From assembly GCA_934655935.1 (NCBI GenBank), contig CAKUHJ010000109.1, forward strand, positions 1 through 6,182: a DNA stretch of 6,182 bases, written 5' to 3'. Numbering within the stretch: position 1 is the stretch's first letter; each line of letters opens with the position of its first letter. Both the position numbers and the translations under genes were made by a program. A model generated the notes under the pieces. The model searched no databases. It had not been told where the DNA came from and saw only the letters and a program-made list of their open reading frames with translations. Positions 1 through 5,971 of the stretch are shown one piece after another. Source of the stretch: an uncultured Oscillospiraceae bacterium (GTDB lineage: Bacteria; Bacillota; Clostridia; Oscillospirales; Oscillospiraceae).

Positions 1-828
1 AAGGAGTCCTATAAGAGCAAGCGCACCTTGGAAAATCCAATCGAAAAGCAGGTCGTTTTCGAGAATCATCATGAGCCCATCATTGATGTTCAAACATGGG
101 AGCGCGTGCAGGAGCTCAGGAAGCAGCGCAGGCGTCCCAATCGCTTTGACGAGGTCGGCTTGCTCTCCGGTCTTCTTTTCTGCGCAGACTGCGGCAGCGC
201 CCTGCACCAGCAGCGCTACAACACAGACCGGCGAAGCTGCGACTGCTATATCTGCGGAAGATATCGAAGCCGCACGCATGACTGCACCGCACACTATATC
301 CGTACGAACATCCTAACTGCCGGCATTCTGAAAAATCTGAGGCACATTACGAACTACGCCGCTGAGCACGAACAGCAGTTCATGGAGCTCCTGATTGCAC
401 AGACTGAAGTTGGTGACAAGCGGAAAAATGCAGCGACGCTGAAAGAGCTGAGTGCTGCCGAAAAACGTATCGCGGAGCTTTCTGTTATCTTCAAACGGCT
501 GTATGAGGACAACGTGTGCGGCCGCATTTCCGACGAGCGGTTCACAGAGCTTTCATCGGATTATGAAAAGGAACAGCGTGACCTGAAAGAGCGGCGCACC
601 CAGCTCCAGACAGAGCTTGCCAAGGCAAAAGAGGCTAAGACCAACGCGGAACAGTTCACGGAAATTGTCCGCAAGAATGCGCATTTCGATGAATTGACGC
701 ACACGCTTCTGCGGGAGTTTGTAGACAAAATTATCGTGCACGAGTGCAGCTACGACGAAAACGGCACCCGGCGGCAGGAAATTGAAATCTACTACTCTTT
801 CGTTGGCAAGCTCGATTTGCCAGCATAG
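1..828 (+). CDS. Large serine recombinase, 3' part (5' end outside window)
   Basis: The frame is open from base 1 to TAG at 826-828, giving 275 residues of the C-terminal half of a large serine recombinase. The resolvase catalytic domain with its nucleophilic serine lies upstream and is not visible. Seen, numbering from base 1: the end of the recombinase domain with the family-typical FENHHEPIID followed by TWERVQELR (about residues 20-40); a zinc beta-ribbon with CADC (Cys61, Cys64), YICGRY (Cys85) and Cys95 followed by HYIR; a long charged coiled-coil stretch (about 125-215); and a DUF4368-like end, REFVDKIIVHE through EIEIYYSFVG. Such enzymes excise and integrate Tn4451/Tn5397-like elements by cutting att sites with 2-base staggers; the zinc ribbon and coiled coil control att recognition and synapsis. 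A TTG at 28 is in frame, but it lies inside conserved sequence and is not the true start. Family identity is firm; element identity is unknown. Confidence 0.93.
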   Translation, partial: KESYKSKRTLENPIEKQVVFENHHEPIIDVQTWERVQELRKQRRRPNRFDEVGLLSGLLFCADCGSALHQQRYNTDRRSCDCYICGRYRSRTHDCTAHYIRTNILTAGILKNLRHITNYAAEHEQQFMELLIAQTEVGDKRKNAATLKELSAAEKRIAELSVIFKRLYEDNVCGRISDERFTELSSDYEKEQRDLKERRTQLQTELAKAKEAKTNAEQFTEIVRKNAHFDELTHTLLREFVDKIIVHECSYDENGTRRQEIEIYYSFVGKLDLPA

Positions 829-844
829 GGGCACAAAAGAAAAT
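1..844 (+). mobile_element. Right-hand end of a serine-recombinase mobile element (boundary inferred)
   Basis: In this class of element the recombinase usually sits at one end, close to an att site. Here the gene stops at 828 and the next gene, on the opposite strand, is a housekeeping rluB. The gene is less GC-rich than the operon. If the terminator at 831-877 belongs to the chromosomal operon, the element ends within a few bases of the recombinase stop; otherwise the junction may lie anywhere up to about 960. No direct repeat or att core can be identified from one side alone, so the right limit given is a guess. Confidence 0.45.
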
Positions 845-877
845 GTTCCAGCCAGAGCAAATTGCCCTGACTGGAAC
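831..877 (-). terminator. Intrinsic terminator of the rluB operon
   Basis: Read on the minus strand, 877-864 pairs with 858-845 as an unbroken 14-bp stem, starting GTTCCAG and ending CTGGAAC, with two G-U wobbles and a 5-base loop. It is followed at once by ATTTTCTTTT. On the plus strand the two wobbles become A-C mismatches, and the nearest T run (886-890) is nine bases past the stem, so the structure is built mainly for minus-strand transcripts. It lies about 93 nt past the rluB stop. Weak bidirectional action that also ends recombinase transcripts is possible. Confidence 0.78.
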
Positions 878-928
878 GAGAAAAATTTTTACACGATTTG
901 TGCTTCCTTATCACACATGAGCATTCGA

Positions 929-954
929 GCGGCAGGCCCAGAAGGACCTGCCGC
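929..954 (-). other. Strong hairpin just after the rluB stop
   Basis: GCGGCAGG (929-936) pairs with CCTGCCGC (947-954), and the inner pairs 938-939 with 944-945 close a 4-base loop. The 937/946 position is a C-A mismatch on plus but a G-U wobble on minus, so the minus-strand RNA folds into a continuous 11-bp stem. It starts 15 nt after the rluB stop codon. No U tract follows on minus. On plus, TTTTGGTTCTT begins six bases after the stem, so a weak terminator for the recombinase is an alternative. A 3'-end protecting stem or attenuator ahead of the main terminator is my reading. Confidence 0.5.
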
Positions 955-969
955 TGCCGGTTTTGGTTC

Positions 970-1677
970 TTATAGCTGCATCAGTGCGTCGAGTTCCTGC
1001 GCAAGAAGCGGCCGGTAGGCACCCGGCGCGAGCTCGCCGAGGCAAAGCGGCCCCTCCTGAATGCGCTTCAGGCGTGTCACGCGCAGCCCCGCGCGCTCGC
1101 AGAGCCGGCGAATCTGGCGGTTTCTGCCCTCGTGCAGCGTCACGCGCAAAAGCGCGACGCCGTTTTCCGCGTGCACAAGCGCAACGCCGGCGGGCTGCGT
1201 CAGCTGGCCGTCAATCTCAATGGGCTGCGTCAGCGTCTGCTCGCGCCCCGGCGTGTACTGGCTGACCCAGAGAAGGTAAACCTTCTCGATCTGATGCTTC
1301 GGGTGCATGAGCCGGTTGGCGAGCGCGCCGTCGTTCGTCATGAGGAGAAGTCCCTCGGAGTTGAGATCCAGCCGCCCCACGGGGTAGAGCCGACCAAGCT
1401 CCGGCGGAAGAAGCTGCGAAACGTTTTTGCGCTCCTTTTCATCGTGAAGCGTCGTAACATAGCCGCGCGGCTTGTAGAGCAGCAGGTAGCGAAGCTCCGG
1501 CGGCCTGCGCAGGCGCACGCCGTCCAGCTCAATGACGTCGCACGCGGGATCGGCGCTGTCGCCGAGCTGTGCGGTATTGCCGTTGACGCGCACGCGCCGC
1601 TGCACAATCATAGCCTCCGCCTGCCGCCGGGAAGCGACGCCCCATCTGGACAGCAGCTTCTGAAGACGCTCTTCCAT
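970..1677 (-). CDS. rluB: 23S rRNA pseudouridine synthase, RluB/RsuA family
   Basis: A 235-residue enzyme that isomerises a uridine to pseudouridine in 23S rRNA (U2605 by E. coli RluB) in the cytoplasm. Seen: an N-terminal S4 RNA-binding domain (about residues 2-48, with LLSRWGVASRRQAEAMI), then the catalytic domain with LLLYKPRGYVTT (66-76), the signature GRLDLNSEGLLL (101-112, catalytic Asp104), and LHEGRNRQIRRL (181-192). Length is normal for the family. ATG 1677 was chosen because GGAGG stands five bases upstream and the S4 domain starts right after it; the frame stays open to 2016, but that part is unrelated arginine-rich shadow of the neighbour. The gene begins one base after the carboxypeptidase stop and is the last gene of the operon. 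RluB versus a close RsuA/RluE-type paralogue is decided mainly by the S4 domain and by the scpAB neighbourhood seen in Firmicutes. Confidence 0.94.
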   Translation of the reverse strand: MEERLQKLLSRWGVASRRQAEAMIVQRRVRVNGNTAQLGDSADPACDVIELDGVRLRRPPELRYLLLYKPRGYVTTLHDEKERKNVSQLLPPELGRLYPVGRLDLNSEGLLLMTNDGALANRLMHPKHQIEKVYLLWVSQYTPGREQTLTQPIEIDGQLTQPAGVALVHAENGVALLRVTLHEGRNRQIRRLCERAGLRVTRLKRIQEGPLCLGELAPGAYRPLLAQELDALMQL

Positions 1678-1678
1678 G

Positions 1679-2773
1679 TTATCCTCCAAATATCCGGGCC
1701 CAAAGCCCCTTTTTCTCTGTTTGCGCAATTTCGCGCGCGAAGCGGACCGGAACGCGACCGATGGGATTCCCGGCCAGAAGAATTTCAAGCGAACCGGCTT
1801 GCGTGCGTTCGACCGGCGCCCAGGTAAACTGCGGCGCGTGCAGACGGAACGTGACCTGCTCCTCGCGCAGGAGCGGATAGGAAAAATCGTCCTCCGCAAG
1901 AAGCCGGACGGAATCCTCCTGACCGCCGAGAACCGCGCACGTGCCGAGCTGCGCGCCCGCGCGCACAAGCTGCCGCGTACGGAAGGCGGAGAAGCCGTAG
2001 TCCAGGAGCACCGCATGATCCCGCCAGTCGTCCGGGTCGCATATGGTCACGGCGATCAGGCGGCGGCCGTCCCGCTGCGCGGCGCTGACCAGGACGCGCC
2101 CGGCCCTTTTGGTGTACCCGGTTTTTACGCCGATGCAGCCCTCATAGCGCCAGAGCAGCTTGTTGTGGTTCGTCAGGCTCCGGCCGGCGGCGCGGATCGA
2201 GCGCGTGCTGACCACGCGCAGAAAATCCGGATTTTCAAGCGCGGCTCGGGTCAGAACGGCAAGATCCCGCGCGGTGGAATAATGACCCTCGGCGTCCAGC
2301 CCGCTGGGATTTTCAAAATGCGTATCCGCAAGACCGAGCTGGGCGGCCCGGCGGTTCATCTGCGCGCAGAATTCTGCCTCGCTTCCGGCGAGCACAATCG
2401 CAAGCGCCTGCGCCGCATCGTTGCCGGAGTGCAGCATCAGCCCGTACAGAAGCTCCCCAATCCGGAGCGTTTCTCCCCTTTTCAGGTACATGGACGAGCC
2501 CTCGACGCCGACGGCCTCGTCAGGAACGGTCACGCTTTCCGAAAGCCGCCCGCTTTCACAGGCCAGAAGCCCCGTCATGATTTTTGTCGTGCTGGCGATT
2601 GGGGCATGTGCGTCGGCGTTCTGTGCACAGAGAATTCGGCCGGAGGCCGCGTCCATGAGAATGGCGCTGCGCGCGCTGGTCGCCGGAGCCGCGCGGACCG
2701 GAAGCACGGAAAGCAGAACGGCAGCGGCTGCAGCCGCTGCCGTGAAGAATTTTTGTATTTTCAATCTCATCAC
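1679..2773 (-). CDS. D-alanyl-D-alanine carboxypeptidase (low-molecular-weight PBP, peptidase S11)
   Basis: A secreted or membrane-bound enzyme that removes the terminal D-Ala from peptidoglycan pentapeptides and so limits cross-linking, in cell wall or spore cortex. Seen in 364 residues: a signal peptide with Lys/Arg, a run of seven alanines (12-18) and a likely cut after VRA (about 28); the active-site STTK (Ser61, Lys64); SGN (116-118); KTGYT (217-221). All three S11 motifs are intact. A C-terminal region (about 262-350) fits the PBP5_C-type beta domain. No clear C-terminal membrane anchor is seen; the end is WARIFGG. Position after scpAB and a GerW gene matches Firmicutes dacB/dacF; which of these it is cannot be decided. 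The start is uncertain: GTG 2773 is followed directly by ATG 2770, and neither has a good ribosome site. A hairpin abuts the start, and a 26-bp palindrome lies in the alanine codons. Confidence 0.95.
   Translation of the reverse strand: MMRLKIQKFFTAAAAAAAVLLSVLPVRAAPATSARSAILMDAASGRILCAQNADAHAPIASTTKIMTGLLACESGRLSESVTVPDEAVGVEGSSMYLKRGETLRIGELLYGLMLHSGNDAAQALAIVLAGSEAEFCAQMNRRAAQLGLADTHFENPSGLDAEGHYSTARDLAVLTRAALENPDFLRVVSTRSIRAAGRSLTNHNKLLWRYEGCIGVKTGYTKRAGRVLVSAAQRDGRRLIAVTICDPDDWRDHAVLLDYGFSAFRTRQLVRAGAQLGTCAVLGGQEDSVRLLAEDDFSYPLLREEQVTFRLHAPQFTWAPVERTQAGSLEILLAGNPIGRVPVRFAREIAQTEKKGLWARIFGG
1683..1687 (-). promoter_or_regulatory. rluB ribosome binding site inside the upstream gene
   Basis: GGAGG on the minus strand lies five bases before ATG 1677. 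It is made from the last two glycine codons (GGA GGA) of the carboxypeptidase gene, whose TAA directly follows. Ribosomes finishing the upstream gene therefore stop on top of the rluB initiation site, which suggests translational coupling. The site also decides the rluB start against the longer open frame. Confidence 0.85.
2718..2743. repeat. 26-bp perfect palindrome in the signal-peptide codons
   Basis: The 13-base arm ACGGCAGCGGCTG (2718-2730) is followed immediately by its exact reverse complement (2731-2743), with no spacer. On the minus strand it covers the Thr11 codon and all seven alanine codons of the carboxypeptidase signal peptide, about 30-55 nt into the gene. In mRNA it could form an 11-bp GC-rich stem with a 4-base loop. 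GCN codon repetition makes imperfect symmetry cheap, but 13 exact paired positions with mixed third bases is more than the alanine run requires. Confidence 0.8.
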
Positions 2774-2797
2774 CCGGAGCTAGCTTCTGCGCTCCGG
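2774..2797 (-). promoter_or_regulatory. Hairpin between gerW stop and carboxypeptidase start
   Basis: On the minus strand CCGGAGC (2797-2791) pairs with GCTCCGG (2780-2774) around a 10-base loop. The 3' arm ends at the base before GTG 2773. The only Shine-Dalgarno-like GGAG nearby (2795-2792) is inside the 5' arm and too far from the start to work normally. No U tract follows, so it is not a terminator. It fills most of the 31-nt gap and would hinder initiation unless a ribosome finishing gerW opens it. The function is inferred. Confidence 0.5.
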
Positions 2798-2804
2798 CGC
2801 GGCA

Positions 2805-3209
2805 TTATTCCGCTTCTTCGGCCTTTTTGGCCTTTTTTTCGGAAAGATAGCTTTCAGCCTTGTCGATCAGCTCCGGCAGAAGCTCAATCAGGCGGTCCAT
2901 GGAGCTGGAGGCGGGCTCAGAAATCGGCAGCATGCGCACCGAATCGTCCCGCACGACCAGAAATGCAATGGGGGTAATCTGGACGCCGGCGCCCGCGCCG
3001 CCGCCGAAGGCATTGTCGCGGTTCGCGGGATAATTCTTGGTGGCAAAATCGCTGCCGCCGCTGCCGTAGCCGATGGAGACCTTGGTGATTGGAATCACGG
3101 TTGCGCCGTTCGGCGTGCTGATCGGATTGCCGATCACTGTATTGACGTCAATCATGCTTTTGATCTTCTCCATGGTGGAAGTCATCATTTCAGACAGAGG
3201 ATGATTCAT
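2805..3209 (-). CDS. GerW/YtfJ family sporulation protein
   Basis: A 134-residue soluble protein of the GerW (YtfJ) family; in Bacillus the family member is a spore protein needed for proper germination, but its biochemical activity is unknown. Seen: the family blocks TVIGNPISTPNGATVIPITK (24-43), VSIGYGSGGSDF (44-55) and FGGGAGAGVQITPIAFLVV (68-86), then an amphipathic helical part (about 103-122) and a charged Lys/Glu/Ala tail (123-134). There is no signal peptide or membrane segment. ATG 3209 lies 20 bases inside the end of the upstream DUF2953 gene in another frame; a moderate ribosome site, AAAGGCGG, precedes it by about ten bases. The long overlap implies coupled translation with DUF2953. 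Related genes are widespread in Clostridia next to scpB, including in strains not known to sporulate, so presence alone does not prove sporulation. Confidence 0.93.
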   Translation of the reverse strand: MNHPLSEMMTSTMEKIKSMIDVNTVIGNPISTPNGATVIPITKVSIGYGSGGSDFATKNYPANRDNAFGGGAGAGVQITPIAFLVVRDDSVRMLPISEPASSSMDRLIELLPELIDKAESYLSEKKAKKAEEAE

Positions 3210-3855
3210 TCGCTTGCACCGCCTTTTTCCTTTGTTGCAACAGCTTCAAAAACCGGAAGCCCGCATGCAGCGCCAGAGCGAGCGCTCTTCCGATGGTGAT
3301 AGTCAGCTGCAGCCGGGCGCTTACGCGCATCTTTTCTTCATTATAGTCCAGAACCGGCTGAATGTCACGCTTTTTTATCACAAAAATACGCTCCAGCGCG
3401 GGCGTCAGCGCGCCGATGGCCGCCCAGGCCCTGCCGTAGTTCATGGCGGCTTTGGCGGGGTCTTTTCCGCCGAAGGTGACGCAGAGCGTCAGCTCCTCCA
3501 CGCGAAGCTTCCGCCGCAGGTCCCCAAGGACGTCGCCGGCGAAGTCCAGGAGCTCCAGAATGCCGCCCACCCTGCCGGAAAGCAGCGGGGAGGCTTTTTT
3601 CTCCGGCGCTTTTTTTTCGGGCGCCGGCGCGGGCGTTTCCTGCTTTTGCGCTGCGGTGGCTTCCCGTTTTTTTGCGCGTTTCTTCTTCTCCTTTTTTTGC
3701 TTTGCGGGAAGAAGCTGGATACAGAACGCGGAAACCTTGAGAGAAAGCCGGACGCTATCGTTCTCATACGCGGCGGATACGCCGACCGGAATACAGCCGA
3801 TCAGAACAAAAACGGCCAGAAGAACGCACAGCGTCATCCACCAGCTCCAGCTCAT
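3190..3855 (-). CDS. DUF2953 membrane protein
   Basis: A 221-residue protein of unknown function. Seen: one N-terminal membrane segment (about residues 7-29, very hydrophobic after MSWSWW); a short beta-rich piece (30-50); a highly basic linker (about 52-88) rich in Lys, Ala, Pro and Glu, starting KQKKEKKKRAKKRE; and a C-terminal domain (about 90-210) with the DUF2953-like stretch VTFGGKDPAKAAMNYGRAWA (126-145), amphipathic helices around 187-207, and a polar tail. The second half resembles a domain held at the membrane face by the linker; which side it faces is not certain, though the Lys-rich stretch after the membrane segment would favour the cytoplasm. Its ATG shares ATGA with the scpB stop, and its end overlaps gerW by 20 bases, so all three are probably translated together. 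Constant pairing with GerW suggests a shared envelope or spore role; this is inference. Confidence 0.85.
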   Translation of the reverse strand: MSWSWWMTLCVLLAVFVLIGCIPVGVSAAYENDSVRLSLKVSAFCIQLLPAKQKKEKKKRAKKREATAAQKQETPAPAPEKKAPEKKASPLLSGRVGGILELLDFAGDVLGDLRRKLRVEELTLCVTFGGKDPAKAAMNYGRAWAAIGALTPALERIFVIKKRDIQPVLDYNEEKMRVSARLQLTITIGRALALALHAGFRFLKLLQQRKKAVQANESSSV

Positions 3856-4439
3856 TCTGCCGCCTCCTGCGGCTGGGTGGCCGCGTCCGGCTGCGCGGCG
3901 TGAATTTCCTCCGGCTGCGCGGTGAGCGGTACGCGCGGAATCTCCGGGAGCTCGGAAAGAGAGCTCAGGCCGAAGACGCGCAGGAAATCCTCCGTCGTCT
4001 CATAGACAATGGGCCGTCCCGGAACGTTCAGCCGTCCGGCCTCGCGGATGAGCTTCTTGGTCAGAAGGGCGCTGACACAATAGGCGCTGTCCACGCCGCG
4101 CAGCTGCTCCACCACGGCCTTGGTGGCCGGCTGATAGTAGGCGATGACAGTGAGCGTTTCCAGCTGTGAGGGCGAAAGCTTCGGCGGCTTCCGGGTTTCC
4201 AGCGTTTTTGTGACGAACTCCGCCATCTCCGGCGAGGAGCACATCTGGTAAGCGTCCTCCAGCCTTACGATCCGGACGCCGCTGCGGGTATAGGAAAGCT
4301 CGTCCATGAGCTGCTTCATGGCCGCGTGAATTTCGTCCTCGTCCCGTTCAAGCGCCTGACTCAGCCGCGCGGCGCCGACCGGCTCCCCGGCGGCAAACAA
4401 AATCGCGGTCAGGGCCCGGTGAAGATCCGTTTGTTCCAT
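3852..4439 (-). CDS. scpB: Segregation and condensation protein B
   Basis: A kleisin-associated subunit (kite protein) of the SMC-ScpA-ScpB condensin, which compacts and separates chromosomes. ScpB dimers bind the middle of ScpA. Seen in 195 residues: an N-terminal winged helix (about 5-80, LTAILFAAGEP at 10-20), then the second winged helix with the highly conserved LSPSQLETLTVIAYYQPATK (88-107) and LRGVDS (113-118), and GRPIVYETTEDFL (141-153) followed by RVFGLSSLSELP (154-165). A 30-residue Ala/Gln/Pro/Glu-rich tail ends the protein and looks disordered. The start at ATG 4439 is backed by GGAAGGAT inside the end of scpA, nine bases upstream. It lies six bases after scpA and its stop overlaps the DUF2953 start by four bases. 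Confidence 0.97.
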   Translation of the reverse strand: MEQTDLHRALTAILFAAGEPVGAARLSQALERDEDEIHAAMKQLMDELSYTRSGVRIVRLEDAYQMCSSPEMAEFVTKTLETRKPPKLSPSQLETLTVIAYYQPATKAVVEQLRGVDSAYCVSALLTKKLIREAGRLNVPGRPIVYETTEDFLRVFGLSSLSELPEIPRVPLTAQPEEIHAAQPDAATQPQEAAE

Positions 4440-4445
4440 AATCGT

Positions 4446-5237
4446 CTATCCTTCCGTAATCTCTTCGTCTGGAGCGGAAACAAAGCGCACGTCCGCGTCG
4501 CCGTGCATGTCCTGAGAAATCTGGACAGAGCGCTGCCTGCACAGCTCCAGCACAGCCAGAAAGGTCGCCACAACCTCAGAGCGGCTGCGGCTGCCGGCAA
4601 AAAGCGCGCGGAAGCGTGTGACGCCGCGTGCAATCAGCCTGGTCAGCACCTCCTTCGCCTTCCGGGCGATGGGGTAGGGCTCCGCGCCGACGATGCCGGC
4701 AAAGTTCTCTGCCTTCGGCGGAAGATGGCGCTGGGTGCGCTCAGAAATGGCGGCGAGGGCCGCGAGAAGATCCTCCGGCGTGTGCCGGTAGTGGTAGGTG
4801 TGGTCCGGGGTATAGGGCTCCGGAGACTTTGTAAAAAGGCCGAGCCCCAGCTCGTTGCGCGGCGCGAGCGCAGCGGCGGCGGTTTTGATCTGCTGATAGG
4901 CCTCCTGCCGCCTGCGCTGCTGCAGAGATTCAATGAGCTTTTCCATGTCGCTCTGCGCCTCGGCCTGCTCTGCCTTGGAAAGCAGCATCCGGGTTTTGAT
5001 AAACATAAGGTGCGAGGCCATGGTGATAAACTCGCTTGCAATTTCCATATCCATGCGCTTCATTTCGTCCAGATAGGCCAGATACTGCTCCAGAATCGAG
5101 GAAATGCGGATATCCTGTATTTCAATTTTGTTTTTGCTCAGCAGCAGGAGAATCAGGTCCAGCGGACCGTCGAAATCCTCCATAGCGTCAAGCTTTGCGT
5201 GCACGACGCCGTCCAGGTGATATTGTGGTTGATCCAT
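4446..5237 (-). CDS. scpA: Segregation and condensation protein A (kleisin)
   Basis: The kleisin subunit that bridges the two SMC heads and carries the ScpB dimer in the bacterial condensin. Seen in 263 residues: the N-terminal SMC-neck-binding part with FDGPLDLILLLLSKNKIEIQ (22-41), ISSILEQYLAYL (45-56) and EIASEFITMASHLMFIKTRMLL (65-86); a variable, charged middle (about 90-180) that would bind ScpB; and a C-terminal winged helix (about 188-243, with SEVVATFLAVLELCRQRSV) that binds the other SMC head. The first 18 residues before MEDFDGPL are an extension over the shortest family members. ATG 5237 was kept because GGGGCGG lies eight bases upstream, and starting at Met19 would lose this site. 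It is 17 bases after the site-2 protease stop. The C-terminal tail is acidic. Confidence 0.96.
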   Translation of the reverse strand: MDQPQYHLDGVVHAKLDAMEDFDGPLDLILLLLSKNKIEIQDIRISSILEQYLAYLDEMKRMDMEIASEFITMASHLMFIKTRMLLSKAEQAEAQSDMEKLIESLQQRRRQEAYQQIKTAAAALAPRNELGLGLFTKSPEPYTPDHTYHYRHTPEDLLAALAAISERTQRHLPPKAENFAGIVGAEPYPIARKAKEVLTRLIARGVTRFRALFAGSRSRSEVVATFLAVLELCRQRSVQISQDMHGDADVRFVSAPDEEITEG

Positions 5238-5254
5238 AGGTGAAACCGCCCCGA

Positions 5255-5935
5255 TTACGTAAATAAGCCGACCAGCGCGCAGGCCGCCGCGTCAAGCCCG
5301 TTCCAGAGTCCGTCGCGCAGCACGCCAAGCGGCGTGTCGATCACGCCGAAAAACAGCAGCGCGGCCAGAAACAGCATGCCGTAGCGCTCGTAGCGCATCA
5401 GCTTCCAATAGAGCCGGTCCGGCAGGAAGGAGAAAACAACCTTCGAGCCGTCGAGCGGCGGGATCGGAAAAATATTAAAAACGGCGAGGCCCGCGCTCAT
5501 GGAGGACAGATAGAGGAAAAACAGCCAGAGGATATAAAGAACGTTCCCCGGATGCTTTGCATACAGGACGCCGAGAATTTCCATGACGATGAGCGCGAGA
5601 AGGCTCAGCAGCACATTGGAAAGCGGGCCGGCCAGCGCGGTAAGCGCCATCCCGGCTTTGCGGTTTTTGAAATACCGGGGATCGATGGGAACGGGCTTTG
5701 CCCAGCCAAAGCGGAAAATCGCCATCATCAGAAGACCGGTGAGGTCAATGTGCCGCAGGGGATTGAGACTCAGCCGCCCGGCGCGCTTTGCGGTCGGGTC
5801 GCCGAGCCGCCAGGCGACATAGCCGTGGCTGACCTCGTGGAATGTGATGCACAGCAGCGAGGCTGCAACGATAAGCGCGGTCTGCCAGAGCGTATCGAGC
5901 CGAAGCTGGCTGAGCCACGCGGTAAATCCGTTCAT
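5255..5935 (-). CDS. Site-2 protease family protein (peptidase M50)
   Basis: A polytopic membrane zinc metalloprotease that cuts substrates within the membrane. Seen in 226 residues from ATG 5935: HEVSHGY (33-39) with the HExxH zinc ligands His33 and His37 and catalytic Glu34; RAGRLSLNPLRHID (51-64); WAKPVPID (78-85); AGPLSN (102-107); and the third-ligand motif NIFPIPPLDG (154-163, Asp162). About four to six hydrophobic segments are spread over 18-37, 66-75, 97-125, 133-157 and 185-200. This is the short YwhC-like group without PDZ or CBS domains, not clearly the sporulation protease SpoIVFB, and its substrate is unknown. A longer frame begins at ATG 5959, but that codon sits only a few bases past the promoter -10 and has no ribosome site, whereas AGGGAGG precedes ATG 5935. 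It is the first gene of the operon. Confidence 0.93.
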   Translation of the reverse strand: MNGFTAWLSQLRLDTLWQTALIVAASLLCITFHEVSHGYVAWRLGDPTAKRAGRLSLNPLRHIDLTGLLMMAIFRFGWAKPVPIDPRYFKNRKAGMALTALAGPLSNVLLSLLALIVMEILGVLYAKHPGNVLYILWLFFLYLSSMSAGLAVFNIFPIPPLDGSKVVFSFLPDRLYWKLMRYERYGMLFLAALLFFGVIDTPLGVLRDGLWNGLDAAACALVGLFT

Positions 5936-5945
5936 GCAAATGCGG

Positions 5946-5952
5946 CCTCCCT
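5946..5952 (-). promoter_or_regulatory. Ribosome binding site deciding the site-2 protease start
   Basis: AGGGAGG on the minus strand ends ten bases before ATG 5935. The in-frame ATG at 5959 lies upstream of this site, within about six bases of the predicted transcription start, so it cannot be reached by a normal initiation complex. The protein should therefore begin MNGFTAW. Confidence 0.75.
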
Positions 5953-5971
5953 GCAGCATATTATAGATTCA

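Noticed and set aside
782..1018. Small plus-strand frame across the recombinase end and the intergenic gap
   Set aside because: It overlaps the recombinase end, reads through both hairpins, and the residues look random; no ribosome site was seen.
1678..2016. Upstream extension of the rluB frame (113 more residues)
   Set aside because: It is Arg/Ser-rich with no family similarity, lies wholly over the carboxypeptidase gene in another frame, and a good ribosome site marks ATG 1677.
1676..2977. A 433-residue plus-strand frame opposite the carboxypeptidase and gerW
   Set aside because: It is antisense to two genes with intact family motifs, has low-complexity Arg/Ala/Gly content typical of GC-rich shadows, and shows no recognisable domain.
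3600..3720. A/T-homopolymer runs in the DUF2953 gene as a possible frameshift site
   Set aside because: The runs encode the lysine-rich linker, and the frame continues unbroken into the conserved C-terminal domain.
4326..5243. A 305-residue plus-strand frame opposite scpA and scpB
   Set aside because: It mirrors well-conserved scpA/scpB codons, has no domain, no ribosome site and no promoter.
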